From Lactifluus volemus (lineage: Eukaryota > Basidiomycota > Agaricomycetes > Russulales > Russulaceae), in assembly GCA_022376515.1 (NCBI GenBank), contig WTXI01000002.1, forward strand, positions 248,001-312,000: a stretch of 64,000 nt of DNA. The letters run 5' to 3'. The notes below the pieces were generated by a model. That model worked only from the letters and a program-made list of their open reading frames with translations. It ran no database searches and was not told where the DNA came from. The position numbers and the translations under genes were made by a program. Positions 36,641 to 49,800 of this stretch are shown here, in pieces. Each line of letters begins with the position of its first letter. Position 1 is the stretch's first letter.

Positions 36641-37500
36641 CGAAGAAGTGCCACTTTACGTCCAACTCTCTGCAGCTGTGTCTCATGGTAATAACACTCG
36701 TGCCACCATTTCCACCTGACCCTTCCTGCCAAACCTTGATGACTCTGCGCAGTTTCAAGTTCCAGACGGATTTCTTCTTTTTCTCCTGGATCCATCGACC
36801 CTCTAGAACACGTGTAGGGCGCAGTTGCCCTCTGGTACGCTGCGCTCATGATTATCAGCCCGATTGTGGAGATTGTTTCGAAAGGCAATTCCAGGCTCCC
36901 CACCATCGATTATTCCGAGCTTATCGTGCCCTTGTTGATTTGCTGCGTATCTCACTTTTCTGGGACGCATTGATAAGCAATACCGTCATCCAGTACGTGA
37001 TTCACTGTCACGTTGAGCTGTTTCAAACACGCCGCAGTACTGCACCACCTGTCCTGATAGAAGACGACTAACCTATAACATCAGCACGGGATATATGGAT
37101 ACGACAGAATCTAGAAACCTCAAGAAAGTATCCCAGGGCCATCTTCTTGGCAGTTCGGCAGTCAGGTGGCCCATCTGATGATACGAGGAGCGTACGACCT
37201 TCTATTCGACCATCAAATGACTGCGGACTACACCACGGGCCTTGGTTAGCAACGCCTGTGCTTCGACCCCACTTATCTGGCAATGCTTACTACTAGCTGG
37301 TATGCTATCTGTTCATACCGGAAAACACAACTTTGGTTCAAGGTGGTTTTGGAACTGCTGGACTATACCTGTAGTTCTGTCAGCGTATCATCCACCCTCC
37401 ACTGTCATTTGCACCTCTTTGTCCTTTTCGCTTTGAGACGACCGAACCCCACCTTCAGCTACTCGAAAGGCTCGCGAATATCGTCCTACATACGCGTCAG
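36640..37500. repeat. Duplicated flank, partner 42190-43030
   Basis: Segments such as ttctcctggatcc (about 36780 and 42215), atgattatc or gtgattatc followed by gtggagat, and ctgtagttctgtca or ttgtagttctgtca (about 37366 and 42712) occur in the same order before RdRP 2 and after it. The right copy continues into the intact coiled-coil gene. The copies are strongly diverged. Confidence 0.65.
37325..37485 (-). pseudogene. Decayed copy of the 3' end of the coiled-coil gene at 42707-43702
   Basis: The plus-strand sequence cacctcttt-gtccttttcgcttt and caccttcagctactcgaaa-gctcgcgaatatcgtccta parallels the 3' end and the LFEQLKVAYTRLEE exon of the intact gene (about 42750-43030). The middle, including most of the coding sequence, is gone. 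It lies about 90 bp before the palindrome in front of RdRP 2. Confidence 0.65.
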
Positions 37501-37577
37501 TATAGTAGAGTGTAGCAGACGCATCTACTGAGTTAATCACATCAAGAAAACTCGATTCTGAACGTTGATGGATTTGC

Positions 37578-37604
37578 AGCTGCGTATCAAGATTCTCCGC
37601 AGCT
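37578..37604. promoter_or_regulatory. Palindromic element upstream of RdRP 2
   Basis: AGCTGCG - 13 nt - CGCAGCT, 111 bp before the RdRP 2 ATG. The same 27-bp sequence, including the spacer, lies 113 bp before the RdRP 3 ATG (46674-46700). Since the wider flank is also similar, conservation may only reflect common descent. A binding site or a UTR hairpin are both possible. Confidence 0.5.
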
Positions 37605-37714
37605 CAATAAGGTCACGGTACGCTAACTGCGCCTCCTCTGATATATAATCTGTCCGAGTTGGCTACTTGCGGATCCCCGCACAAACTTTCCACTGTGGTA
37701 CTATTGCTCCATTC

Positions 37715-40700
37715 ATGGAACTCGATTTAGTCCACGTTCCTTTCCAAGCAGACGTTTATGATGTCCGGAGAGCCGTGGCATCCGTACTCCACGGTCCCGA
37801 TCTCTATGATCCTAATGACAAGAGCAACAAAGGTCGTGTACCGAACCTTCAAGTCGTGATGGGCGTAAGCCCCACTGGTCTCCACCACAATAACACGGCG
37901 ATCCTACGTGTCACAAAGGAAGTAGGCATGCGACTTCTTCGGTGGTATCGGGAATCCGAGAACAACCGAATCGTAGTCCATGGGGAGGCTCTCGTAGTCG
38001 TCAACAACCATCGTAACGTTACCCCGCATGTGGCAGAGATACTTGAAAAGGCATTTTATGTCGATCCAGACCTGGAGAAGCGTCATAATCTAATAGAAGA
38101 TCTGGCAAGGCTGGTTCGTTTGCGAACAACACAAATTCAGGCCGGGGTGTGGTACAAATCGTCGAATTCTCCCACTGACCAAAAATTCTCCATCGAATAT
38201 GAACGGGATTTCCTGCGTCACGGCGCAGCATACATCTCCGTGGTGTATGAGCATAAACTCATTCAAATTGACGTGAGCACAAGTTGAACGCTCTCCTTTT
38301 CCAGCTCATGATGTCTCGGACTACTAAGATCGAAACCGAGGAAATTAATTACTTCATCCTTGTCAAGTTTTCAAACATCCGAAAATTGCACCTTGACGAT
38401 AATGATGGCGGACCAGGTGAGTAGTATGTATTGACACTCGGCCTGGCTGATGATAATTACGAGTCATTATCTTCGAATTGTATACCCCGCCAAACTTTGT
38501 GCAGCAAAATCACAATAATCGCGCTCCAGATGGTATCGAGCGCGGAGGGAAATACAAGACACGCGACCGGATCTGTGCACTTGACGACGCTCACGCCCGC
38601 ATTGCACCATATGCGCATCATCTCCGCGTCCGCCTCCTTGAACCGGGTGATATCAAGGAGTTTGAAAAGATACTTATCCTCGTGGAATGTGAACCCCGCC
38701 TCATTCGAGTTCCTCGTGTGGATGCACAACCGATGCAATTCTTTTCCCAACCCAAGATTAACCATGTCCAGCGCTGGTTTAGGACGATGGACTTCAAGGC
38801 TGCCTTTCAGATTGAAGGTTGCTTACGTTGGGGTCTCCTCAACACTCAAGACTTGCTCTCTACCCTCCAGGGCCCCATCGAGAAAGTCATTCATGAATAT
38901 GGTGATCAGGCAAACGAACTGTTACGGCTGTTGTCTATGGAGCTCAAGATGCATCAAGATGAAACGTCGAGTGATTGCCTCGCGCGTGTGCGCTCAGAAC
39001 ATCATGACATCGAGAAACTAAAACTCCATCTCCCCGTAGGCACCTTCTCGTGTCATCACGTCGTCATCACTCCATCGCGGATTCTTCTCGAGGGCCCCTA
39101 CACGACGCAATCTAACCGCGTCATCCGCCACTATCAGAGTCAAGATCCCACCCTCGCTGAGCGGTTCATCCGCGTGGAGTTCCGTGATGAAGATCACCTG
39201 GCATACCGCTGGGATGGTGACGTGGATGGGACTTGGTTCCTCCACAAGCGTGTTGGAGGAATTTTACGCGAAGGATTCGAGCTCGGTGGACGGGCATTTG
39301 AATACTTGGGATATTCCATGAGTGCGCTGCGCGAGCACTCGGTCTGGTTTGTCTCACCATTCCGTGATCCTGTGGAAGGATACGTGACCGCGGAGACAAT
39401 TCGCTCATCGCTTGGGGATTTCACCAAGTTCTTGCGTACGCCAAGCAAGTATGCGGCCAGGATCGCGCAGGCATTTACTGCGACAGATCGGAGTGTGAAG
39501 ATTCTACGCAGCCAGTGTGAAGAGCAACCCGAGCTGGGTCCACACACGGACGGCGTGGGCACCATTTCTCTGGAGCTGTCCAATAAGATATGGGCAGAAA
39601 AATGTCGCGTTTCCCCAAAACTCAAGGAAAGCCGCGTACAACCATCGGCATACCAGTTCCGGTTTCTGGGCTACAAAGGTGTTGTTGTTGTGGACCACCA
39701 GCTCGAGGGTATCAAGATGCGCTTGCGCGAGTCGCAGCGCAAGTTCCCAGTACACAACGTCGAGGAAGCCGAATTCGAGATATCGGGTTCATTTGACTAT
39801 CCAAATCCGGTTCATCTTAACAGGTTTGTGTCATTGTGTTTTCTATGTGCTGAATAACCTATAGTTCGAGTCTCTAGACCAGCTGTCATGGCACTTGATA
39901 GTCGCGGCGTCAAAACGGCAGCCTTCTTAGAACTTCAGGAGAAAGTGAAAGCCGAGATTTACTTCGCAGGCAATTCGTTGGATAGTTTCAAGGAGTTGCT
40001 CGCGAGTCGGGGTCTCGGCAGCAAGTTCCACCTAATTCCCATCCTTGATCAACTCAGCAAGCTTGGACTCGACACTGAAGACAGCAACAACAAGAAGGCC
40101 ATCAGAAGTGCGTTTTTTGGACGCCTGCTTCGCTATTCCATGAATCATTCGCTTCGTGATGTCAAGTTCAAGGCACGAATCCCGGTACCGGAGAGTTACC
40201 AGTTGGTCGGCGTTGCGGACGAAGGTCAGGCATATATCAACGAAGGCAAGGAGGATGTGTACACGTTGAAGGAGGGCCGTATCTACGGTACGTCCCCTTG
40301 TGGTATGCAATTACATTACCTCATGCATGAGACGATATCCTAGTCTGTGTCCAAAAATCTCCCAATGATCCACCAATATATCTCAAGGGAACGTGTCTCA
40401 TATCCAGAGCCCCGGTCATCCATCCTGGTGACGGTATGTACCTGACTTCTCCGATACAGGCAAGTCTCATTGGTCGTTCAGCGCAGTGTGTTTACGCGAT
40501 AGGTGAACCCCCGAAGGACCAGCTCTGTTTCTTCCGCGATTTGAAAAATGTTGTTGTTCTTCCCGCTGTTGGTGCGTAGCAATCACTCAATGAGCGACAT
40601 TATAGATAGATTCTCCATCTTAGGTGATCGTTCATTGGCGTCATGTCTTGCTGGAGGCGATTTGGATGGGTATGTAATCGCACGATTATACGCTATGGGG

Positions 40701-41816
40701 TCTCACCATCCTCCAGCGATACCTACGATATATATTATGCAAATCCACAATTGCTCCCCGCACTCCAAGCAGAACCAGCGAAGTACGAAGCTGGTGCGAT
40801 CAGGACCCTGGACACCGATGCCACTGTAGATGGTATTTGTGACTTCATTGTTGAGTACATCAATAGTGATGTCATGGTATGTTCCCACTCTAGGATTTGT
40901 GCCTTCGTGGGCCATATTGACGTGATTCGCAGGGTCTGCTGGCGGACAGGCATATCGTAATCGCCGATCAGTCGAAGGTGCAATCCAGTTTCATCTGTAA
41001 ACTCACTACGTTCTCATATACTAGCAGGACGGCGTGTTCGATCGGCGGTGCATGAAGCTCGCCGAGCTTTGCAGTCGAGCTATCGACTATGCGAAGAACG
41101 GAGTGCCGGTCGACATATACAACAACCTTCCGAAGCCGCTTATAAGGTTCAAGCCAGACTGGCACAAGGCCGAGGTGACCGGCGCACGCGAGCTCGACTA
41201 CTATTACTCAGATCGTGCCCTTGGATATCTATTCAGAAACATCAACTTGGTCGATCCGGGCGAGCCCATCAATGGTTTCCCTACTATGTCTGCTGGATCA
41301 ATCGCACCAATGGAAGATGCTATATCCTGCGCCCTTGCGCCACTCGTACAGAGAACTTTAAACGTGACCCCCCAAGCTCCCGGAGCCGAGAATAGCCAGG
41401 CAGAGGAGCTGCACGCGCGCTTCGCATGCGAAATGAGGTACATCTGTATCGCATACACGCTCGTCGATGCCCCCGACGGCCGCCTGAAAGAGGAAGAGGT
41501 CGTCTTGGGCACGATTCTCGCGAACTGCACGCAACCTCGGTGGCGCTCGGATCGAGCATACCAGATGAGACTACACACAGAAGGTCTCTTGCACGACATT
41601 CGCACATGGGTTATCCCAGGGACAATCAGTGAAGAAGGACCGCGGACAGACTCTGCCAGTGGGGAGGACTACCGGGCCGGACTGCTGACCGCATGGGCGA
41701 TCTGGGGATGGGCGCAGCATCACCAAGACAAAGAATTCATCGAGAGCTTTTCTCTCGTTATGCTCGGTATCGTACTCGATTGTCTGAAGTATCTCGGTGG
41801 ACCTCCGGAAGTCTGA
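37715..41816 (+). CDS. Cellular RNA-dependent RNA polymerase 2 (apparently intact)
   Basis: Full-length member of the eukaryotic RdRP family, about 1200 residues. ATG at 37715 begins MELDLVHVPFQADVYDV, an N-terminal head domain shared with copies 3 and 4. The main exon (about 38454-39821) has SRILLEGPYTTQSNRVIR, FIRVEFRDEDHLAYRWD, SKYAARIAQAFTATD, PHTDGVGTISLELSNKIW and YQFRFLGYKGVVVVD. Next come KFKARIPVPESYQLVGVADE and QKSPNDPPIYLKG. The catalytic GGDLDG-DTYD is completed across the intron 40670-40716. After RHIVIADQS and KPDWHKAEVTGARELDYY the protein ends LGGPPEV. All splice joins I checked hold phase. It is the best candidate in the array for an active enzyme that copies aberrant RNA into dsRNA for silencing. 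Confidence 0.92.
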
Positions 41817-42189
41817 GTCGATTAACGAGACTGTTTGATATGAGGTTCCATGGCAGACTTAAAATTGACGTCGATATGTGACGTTGCAACTTCGAAATTT
41901 GTGGGTACGAATTCGGTTGGTTTTCTTGTATTTCTACTAGTAGGATTGTAAGAGTAGGTGTTTTCATGTGAGTCGAGCTACTGTACCACTCTATTCTGCG
42001 TCGGCAAAGTGTTCTCAGGGGTGATTGGCACGATACGAGTACGATTTTACATCTTATTCAGAATCATGGGAGATAACATCCAGCTGGTGGGCCCGCATAG
42101 GAGCATGGCAACTATTGGAGACACCATAAAAAGCGCAGCAGAGTGACTGGGCTCGTCACGTGCACCATTTGTTTGTTTAGGACCATCAC

Positions 42190-42660
42190 AGTGACGACGC
42201 TACACGGTACATTTCTCCTGGATCCGTGGACCAAATTGAAGCTTGAAGTCGTGTAAGGTGCAACTTGCCTGCTGATACGCGCCACGGTCGTGATTATCGG
42301 CACTATCGTGGAGATAGGCGAGTTTCACGACCCACCGTTACTTAGCGAGCTTATAGTACCCTTTACAGGCTGTGAACCTCCTCGTCTCACTCTGCCCTAA
42401 TAACACTCATTCCAAGACGCGTTCTGGAGATATAGAATTCATCACATATGAGTGACCTGACTGCCTAACTGCTGACGCGGAGTGGCTGGCCCTGGGATCC
42501 TTGTTTTGGGTTTATAAATTTCTGTCTTATCATTTATGTGCACCGTGGAGAATTTACAGTCGTCTTCTGTCAGGGAACACGGCGCAGTATCGTGGCGTGT
42601 TTGAAGAACAGGACAGCTTAACGGATCAGGAGGCCCATAATATCAGCTGATACCCCAAGG
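42190..42660. repeat. Non-coding flank similar to 36.7-37.1 kb
   Basis: Right-hand copy of the block described at 36640-37500, sitting between the RdRP 2 stop and the 3' end of the coiled-coil gene. I see no gene in it. 41817-42190 shows no recognisable feature. Confidence 0.55.
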
Positions 42661-42706
42661 AAACAAGGCCACAACGTATGTTTAATATGGTTTCAGAGTT
42701 GTTGAA

Positions 42707-43702
42707 TTATAGTTGTAGTTCTGTCAACGCGCCCTCCACCGTCCTCTCGCGCCTTTTTGTCCTTTCCGCTTTGCCATCGCCCTTGCCCATGTCCTCGAAT
42801 TCTCTCTCGAGCTTCGCTATGAGCGTGTCCATATCGGCTGGGAGCGTGCTGATGATATTGCGCATCTTATTGGCTTTAAAATACGCCGTCAGCCTCTCAA
42901 TGAGCGCAAGCCTCAAGAAAGGAGATATATACTCTGTTCTTTGACCTGCTTCTGGAACACGATGCGTCTCTCTTCGAGGCGGGTATATGCCACCTTTAGC
43001 TGCTCGAAAAGCTTGCGAATCTCGTCCTAATGACACATCAAGCCAAGTTAAGGATGAAGATCGAAGTCAGCGATTGCAGAAGTACCTCAATCTTCTCATA
43101 CGCCGCGTCAAGCTCGGTGTTCCTGCAAGAGTTTTTCTCGAAACGTTTACACGCGTCGTCGAATCCGAGTAGCCCAGTAATGAATTCGCGTCCGGGCGCA
43201 GGCCGCACATTTCGAGTGGTGCTTAACACAGGACGTATGTCGAGTACGACCTCCTTACGCACGGCCTGGGAGGCATCCGCAAACACGCGACTGAGGCTGT
43301 GGAGGATCTGTTCCTCGCTGTATTTACTACACACTCGAAAAAATGAGTGAATATTCTGGTGTATAGAAAAGGGAAATGTTCGCAGTACGGAGAGCTCAGC
43401 ATCTCGATGAGGGTGGTCTCCTCGTCCCATTCATCGTCATTGCTAATTGAATCGATGTCAGTTCCGTCCAAGTTTTCATCGACTTCTATGCTGTCTGTCC
43501 CGCGCAGAGATGAGCGATAGGTATCTTCGAAATCTTCCTCGCGCGTTTGTCGCTTGCGACTATTCTTTTGTAGATTGGCGCGCCGTTTGTGGTCGGACTG
43601 AGACCGGGACAGGCTGTACGTAGGGGATGTATGCGCATATATGCGCGATTTCCGTACAGGAGTAATCGAATGTGTGTGAAAAGTGCGTTTTGAACGTGGC
43701 AT
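42707..43702 (-). CDS. Basic/acidic coiled-coil protein of unknown function
   Basis: ATG at 43702 begins MPRSKRTFHTHSITPVRKSR. A basic, serine-rich N-terminus with a bipartite-like nuclear localisation stretch (HKRRANLQKNSRKRQTR) is followed by an acidic patch (DDEWDEETT). Later exons give SEEQILHSLSRVFADASQ, CKRFEKNSCRNTELDAAYEKI and a predicted coiled coil, LFEQLKVAYTRLEERRIVFQ. The C-terminus is ERLTAYFKANKMRNIISTLP and a charged tail, with the stop at 42707. About four exons. The layout resembles a small kinetochore or chromatin-associated protein, but I cannot place the family and make no claim. Its 3' end was duplicated in front of RdRP 2. Confidence 0.65.
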
Positions 43703-43964
43703 CGTATGTTTACTGGAGTAATTGGTCGATTTGATTTGCTTCAGAGATTCATAGCGTTCTAGGTAAACACTCACGGGCCGGGATACCCGTTGCACTAGTT
43801 AGCACGTGGGCTATATGCCACGTGCCCAACCCATTCCTTGCGTCACATCAAGGACCACAGCAACTTCCTAGTGTATGGAGGGGTCACAGCACCAGTGTAG
43901 AAACAAAAGCGAAGAGAGTGCACTCAGTTGCTACTCGGAAAAAAAACGTAAGCATAAGAACTAT

Positions 43965-46505
43965 CTACCCATCCTCTACCACAACACGCTCCATTGCCTC
44001 CAGGGCTCTCCGCGCGCGTTCCCTAACTTCTCTATCCACGACAATACTAACTCCTCCTCCAGGTCCACCCCCACCAAACTCGACAAGATGCCGGAGCGTG
44101 CTCTCGATCCCGGCGGCTCGGAGTTGTGCCGCTCCCCACGCGAGTTCGATGATCGCACTGAGGGCAGCGCAGCGCGCGTCTGCGGGTGCGTCGACGAGCG
44201 CACTGCGGAGAGAACGAAGGAGTTGCGGGTGTTCGAGGATGAGGGTCTGACGCTGCGTGTGGCCGTTAGCCAGGTTGGCCAGGGCGTACGCGGCCTGGAG
44301 CACGACGTCCGCGTCTCGCGTCTCGAGCCCACTCGCTAGAGCCCCTAGTAGTCGCTGGGCACCTAGAGCATCAAACACGGCGTCGACGTCATCCTCGCAG
44401 TCTGCAAAGTTGCGCAGGAGGTACAACGCCTGTTCGCGCACGCCCAGGTCGGGGTCATCAAGGCGCGCATCGAGCGCGGGCCAGCCGATGTCCGCCATAA
44501 TCGCACGTTTTGTGTCTGGCGAGCATTTGTAGACGAGGTTTTTGAGTGCCCAGAGGGAACTGAGGCGCAGCTCAGTGTAAGGCGAGCGGAGGAGGCGTGC
44601 GAGGCGCGTGGCAACGCCTTGTTCAAGAAACGGGGCTCGCAGAGGGGAGTATTGGTTCACGAGGTTGCAGATGGCTGCCAGCGCAGCATGCACCACGCGC
44701 CGGTCTTCGTCTTCCTTAGTGAACACGGAAAATAATGCTGTGCCCAGGCCCGAGTCGACAAGCGATGTCCGTGCAACAGCAACACTTCGTGAGAGAGCAC
44801 GGATGCATTGACATGCGGCGTATCGTACGCCGGTGTGTCGGTGGGTGAGTGCCGAGGCCAACGGCGGCAGTAGTCGTTGACCATCAGTCACCTCGCGCCG
44901 TATGTCGTTGTCTGCGAGCGCGAGGACAGCGATGGTCGTAAATGCAGCCTCACGCAGACAACAGAGGCTGTCGGGTTCGTCTTCCTCCCATTCTGTTGGG
45001 GCCTTGTTGTCCGCCGTATTGGACGGCGTAAGTGAGTGAACGAGGTCGGAGAGCTTGGCTAGGGAGCCCCTGTCAAAAGCGGTTTGACATAACTCTTTCT
45101 CGTCCATCACCAGATAGTCTGTGTGTGATTCATTCAGGACTACGTACAGGCTGGCTACTAGAGTATGGCTTACTGAGAATAAAGCATGCCTTGGTACGAT
45201 TTTGAGGCGATTCAGTCTTTGAATCAATCATGCGGTTCATGACATGCATGATAACAAGTGAAGCGGCGAGATCTGGAGGTGCTGGATGATGGTGGTTTTC
45301 TGCGCTTGCTCGGATGATATGCGTTGCACTAATGCGTTGTCAGTGGGGCGAATGATATATGAGGGCTCAAAGTTTCCCCACCATAGACTCGCAGCGAGCT
45401 GCACATCGGTAGAGCGGGATTTGCATAATCCCAAGGCTAGTGTCAAGACGAGTGGAAACTCTGGCACGGTCACAAATTTGGGAGGCCATGAAACAACGAC
45501 TCGAGAAAAACGCACCTGGGCTTGGTCTACCAACTGGGGCCCTAGCAAGGTGAACAGCAACATCGTGATTGTCTTTGGCAAGGGCGGCTAGAGCGTTCAA
45601 GGCCGCCTCCTGTACCTTAACGTCACGGCTACGCAACAGCGTCGTAAGATGACGCGCCACCCACCCACCACCCCCAGAATGTGCAGGTGATATTGACTCA
45701 GGGCGCTCCCAGCGACGTCGTCCGCGAGAAGCGTCTCTGCCACGCTCCGCAGGAGGAACCCACTCCGCAACAGTGGTGCGATGACTAGGTGCGCGGAGCG
45801 CTGCGCCAAGGAGCTGCGCGATGGAGATGCTGGTCTGCGGCGAAGAATCAGTGAGGAGAGGAAGGTACACGTCCAGAACCTCGAGCTGTGCGAACGCAGT
45901 CAGGCCTTGTGGGGTGCAACTGATAGATGCGGCGCATTACCTGGAATAAATACTCGAGGGCAAGTTTCGCGTCATCGCGCACGAGTGATGAATCATCCCT
46001 GAGACCCCATTGTGAGGGGCCTACGAGCTCTGCACATGCTACTGCGAGGGCACGAAGAGCTCGAGAAAAGGCAGCTTTGGTCGCAGGAGGTTCGGAGGGG
46101 CTGAAGCGTGAAATAGCGTAAAGGAAGGCCTGGTGCGCATTGGAAAGAAGAAGACTGCGCAACGCTTCCGGGGACCCTGATGAAAGAGGAGGAGGCAAGG
46201 GATGAGCACATGGAAGGTCTGCGGCTGTGATTGCGCACCGTAAGATAATGACGTGATGACCTGGGCAGCCTCGACACGGATATCGTCTTGTGATCCCGCA
46301 GCCTCCTCAAATTGTTCAGGTGTATTGATACACTTAACGAGGCTGATGGAGAGAAGACGGTCAAGCGTGGTGATGAGGGACTAGTCGTCACGTACGTGGC
46401 AACAAAAAGCTCATCCTGAGCCAACACTAGTTTCGCGGACGGGTTTCCGATCACGCTGTTCTTGACCCTTTTAAGCGTTGAGATATTCACCGTTTGAATG
46501 GTCAT
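43965..46505 (-). CDS. GID5: GID/CTLH ubiquitin-ligase subunit, armadillo-repeat protein (Gid5/Vid28, ARMC8 type)
   Basis: ATG at 46505 begins MTIQTVNISTLKRVKNSVIG; after the first intron INTPEQFEEAAGSQDDIRVE and AAQVITSLSYG follow. Later exons carry GPSQWGLRDDSS, YLPLLTDSSPQTSISIAQLL, EWVPPAERG and LDSGLGTALFSVF-like armadillo segments. The long last exon (45227-43965) has ISLW-type arm helices such as LRLSSLWALKNLVYKCSPD and VREQALYLLRNFADCEDD, then VLQAAYALANLANGH. ALKNL plus LLRNF spacing and the QWG motif fit Vid28/ARMC8, a scaffold in the GID/CTLH E3 ligase that degrades gluconeogenic enzymes in yeast. The gene is divergent from RdRP 3, sharing a 307-bp intergenic region. I saw no frame break. 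Confidence 0.85.
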
Positions 46506-46673
46506 TATTATACAAATACGAATGAATGAAAGGGGGTGAAGTACAAGGGCTGAATGGAGGGGGCACACGCAACGATGAACTGGATATAGCAAGCGCGTCT
46601 ATACATGGTCACGGATATGTTAAAAGAACAAAACAAAACTCGACTATAACAAAACAACGTCGACAGATCTGCA

Positions 46674-46700
46674 GCTGCGTATCAAGATTCTCCGCAGCTC
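46674..46700. promoter_or_regulatory. Palindromic element upstream of RdRP 3
   Basis: AGCTGCG - 13 nt - CGCAGCT, the same as the element before RdRP 2. It lies in the 307-bp region between the divergent GID5 (start 46505) and RdRP 3 (start 46813), so it could act on either. Confidence 0.5.
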
Positions 46701-46812
46701 TCCAATAAGACCTAGCTGCGCCTACTCTGATATAAAATCTGTCACTAGAGTGCTCGCTAGGAAACCTGCTGATCCTTCGCGTTACCACTGTGGCACCACT
46801 ACCGCACCATCC

Positions 46813-49800
46813 ATGGAACTGGATCTCAAGTACGTTTCTTTCGAGGCGGATGTCTATGACGTTCGCAAAGCAGTTGCTCTCGTCCTTCACGGCCCCGATC
46901 TCTATGACCCTAATGACAAGGCGAACAAAGGTCGTGTACCGAATTTTGAAGTCGTGATGGGCAAAAGCCCCGCCGGCCGCCATCACAATGGCGTAGCCAT
47001 TCTACGTGTTACAAAGGAAGTAGGCATACGACTCCTCCGGTGGCAGCGGGAGTCCGAAACCAATCGAATCGTAGTCCATGGGAAGGCACTCCGAACTTTC
47101 AACAACCATCGCGATATTACTACCCCGGGCGTGAAAGACACACTCGAAAAGGCGCTCTATGTTGATCCAGACCGGGATAAGCGCCGCAGTCTAATAGAAG
47201 ATCAATCAAAGCTGGTCCGTTTGCGAGTCACACACATTCAGTTCGGTGTGTGGTACAAATCCACAAATTCCGAATCTCCCTCCAGCCCAAGGAGGAGATT
47301 CTCCATAGAGTATGAACTGGATTTCCTCTCCCACAGCGCTGCATACATCTCTATCGTGTATGGGCACAAGCTCATTCACATTGACGTGAGCCTACTCTAT
47401 TCTTGCCCAAGCGACAAAGGCCCTGATATCTCGCCCTAATAAGATCGGGCAGCGTGAAACAGAGGAGATTAATTATTTTATTCTTGTCAAATTCTTGAAT
47501 ATTCGAAAGATAGGCCTCGGCTTTGAAGACGGCCGACCGTGTGAGTACGATAGTGTGGTATTGGGGCTCGATCTGGCTAACAATAATTTTAAGTCATTAT
47601 CTTCGACTTACATACTCCGCCACACTTTGAGCAGGAGAGTTACAACAATCGCGCACCGGAGGGTATCGAACGCCAAGGGAGATATAAGACGCGCGACCGG
47701 ATCTGCGCACTTGACGACGCCCACGCCCGCATCGCGCCGTATGCCCACCATCTCCGCGTCCTCCTCGCCGACCCGGATGACCTCAAAGAGTTTGAGAAGG
47801 TACTCATCATCGCGGAATGTGAACCCCGCCCCATCCGAGTTCCTCACGTGGAGGCACAACCAATGGGATTCTTTTCCCAACTGAACCTTAACCACGTTCA
47901 GCGCTGGATAATGACGATGGACTTCAAGATTGCTTTCCAGATCGAGGGCTACTTACGTTGTGGTCTCCTTAATACTCAAGACTTGCTTGTTACTCTCCAA
48001 GAACCCATCGAGAGGGTCATCCATGATTATGGCGATCAGGCGAGCGAACTGCTACGCCTTTTTTCTGTAGCGCTCAGGATGCACAAAGTGGATGAAACGC
48101 CAAGTGACTGCCTCGCGCGCGTGCGCGCAGAGCATCATGACGTTGAAAAATTGAAAATTCACCTCCACCCTGACAATATCTCATGCCATCACATCATCGT
48201 CACTCCATCGCGGATTCTTGTAGAAGGCCCTTACGCGACACAATCTAATCGTGTCATCCGCGAATATCTGGATCGCGATCCCACCCTTGTTGAGAGGTTC
48301 GTCCGCGTGGAGTTCCGTGATGAAGACCACCTGGCATACCGCTGGGATGGTGACGTGGATGGGACTTGGTTCCTCCAAATGCGCGTTGGAGGGGTTTTAC
48401 GCGAGGGGTTTGAGCTCGCTGGACGGGCGTTCGAATATTTGGGATACTCCCAAAGTGCGCTGCGTCAGCACTCCGTTTGGTTTGTGTCGCCATTCCGTGA
48501 TCGTGAGAAGGGATACGTGACCGCGGAGACAATTCGCTCATCGCTTGGGGATTTCACGAAGCTCTTGCGTACGCCAAGCAAGTATGCGGCCAGGATCGCG
48601 CAGGCATTTACTGCCACAGATCGGAGTGTGAAGATTCTACGCAGCCAGTGTGAAGAGCAACCCGAGCTGGGTCCACACACGGACGGAGTGGGCACCATTT
48701 CTCTGGAGCTGTCCAATAAGATATGGGCAGAAAAATGTCGCGTTTCCCCCAAACTTAAGGAAAGCCGCGTACAACCATCGGCATACCAGTTCCGGTTTCT
48801 GGGCTACAAAGGAGTTGTCGTTGTGGACCACCAGCTCGAGGGTATCAAGATGCGCTTGCGCGAGTCGCAGCGCAAGTTCCCAGTACACAACGTCGAGGAA
48901 GCCGAATTCGAGATAGCGCGAGCATTTGACTATCCAAATCCGGTTCATCTTAACAGGTTTGTGTCATTGTCTCTTCTACGTGCTGAATAACCCATTAGCT
49001 CGAGTCTCTAGACCAGCAGTCATGGCACTTGATAGTCGCGGCGTCAAACAGAAGCCTTCATAGACCTCCAGGAGAAAGTGAAAACTGAGATTTACCTCGC
49101 AGGCAATTCGTTGGATAATTTCAAGGAGTTGCTCGCGAGTCAGGGTCTCGGTAGCAAGTTCCACCTAATTTACATCCTCGATCAGCTCAGCAAGCTTGGG
49201 CTTGACACTAAAGACAGCAACAACAAGAAGGCCATCAGAAGTACATTTCTTGGACGCCTGCTTCGCTATTCAATGAACCATTCGCTTCGTGAGGTCAAGT
49301 TCAAGGCACGAATCCCGGTACCGGAGAGTTACCAGTTGGTCGGCGTTGCGGACGAAGGTCAGGCATATATCAACGAAGGCAAGGAGAATGTTACACGTTG
49401 AAGGAGGGCCGTATCTACGGTACGTCCCCTTGTGGTATGCAATTACATTACCTCATGCATGAGACGATATCCTAGTCTGCGTCCAAAAATCTCCCAATGA
49501 TCCACCAATATACTCAAGGGAACGTGTCTCATATCCAGAAGCCCGGTCATCCATCCTGGTGACGGTATGTGCCTGAGCTTCGATGCCGGCAAGTCTTATT
49601 GGTTCTTCAGTGCAGCGTGTTTACGCCGTAGGTGAACCGCCAAAGGATCAGCTATGTTTCTTCCGCGATTTGAAAAATGTTGTCGTTCTTCCCGCTGTCG
49701 GTGCGTATCAATCACTCAATGAGCGACATTATAGATAAATTCTCCATCTTAGGTAATCGCTCGTTGGCGTCATGTCTCGCCGGAGGCGATTTGGATGGGT

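Noticed and set aside
36538..37071. 177-codon plus-strand frame
   Set aside because: No family resemblance, and the DNA aligns with non-coding flank at 42.2-42.6 kb where the frame is not kept.
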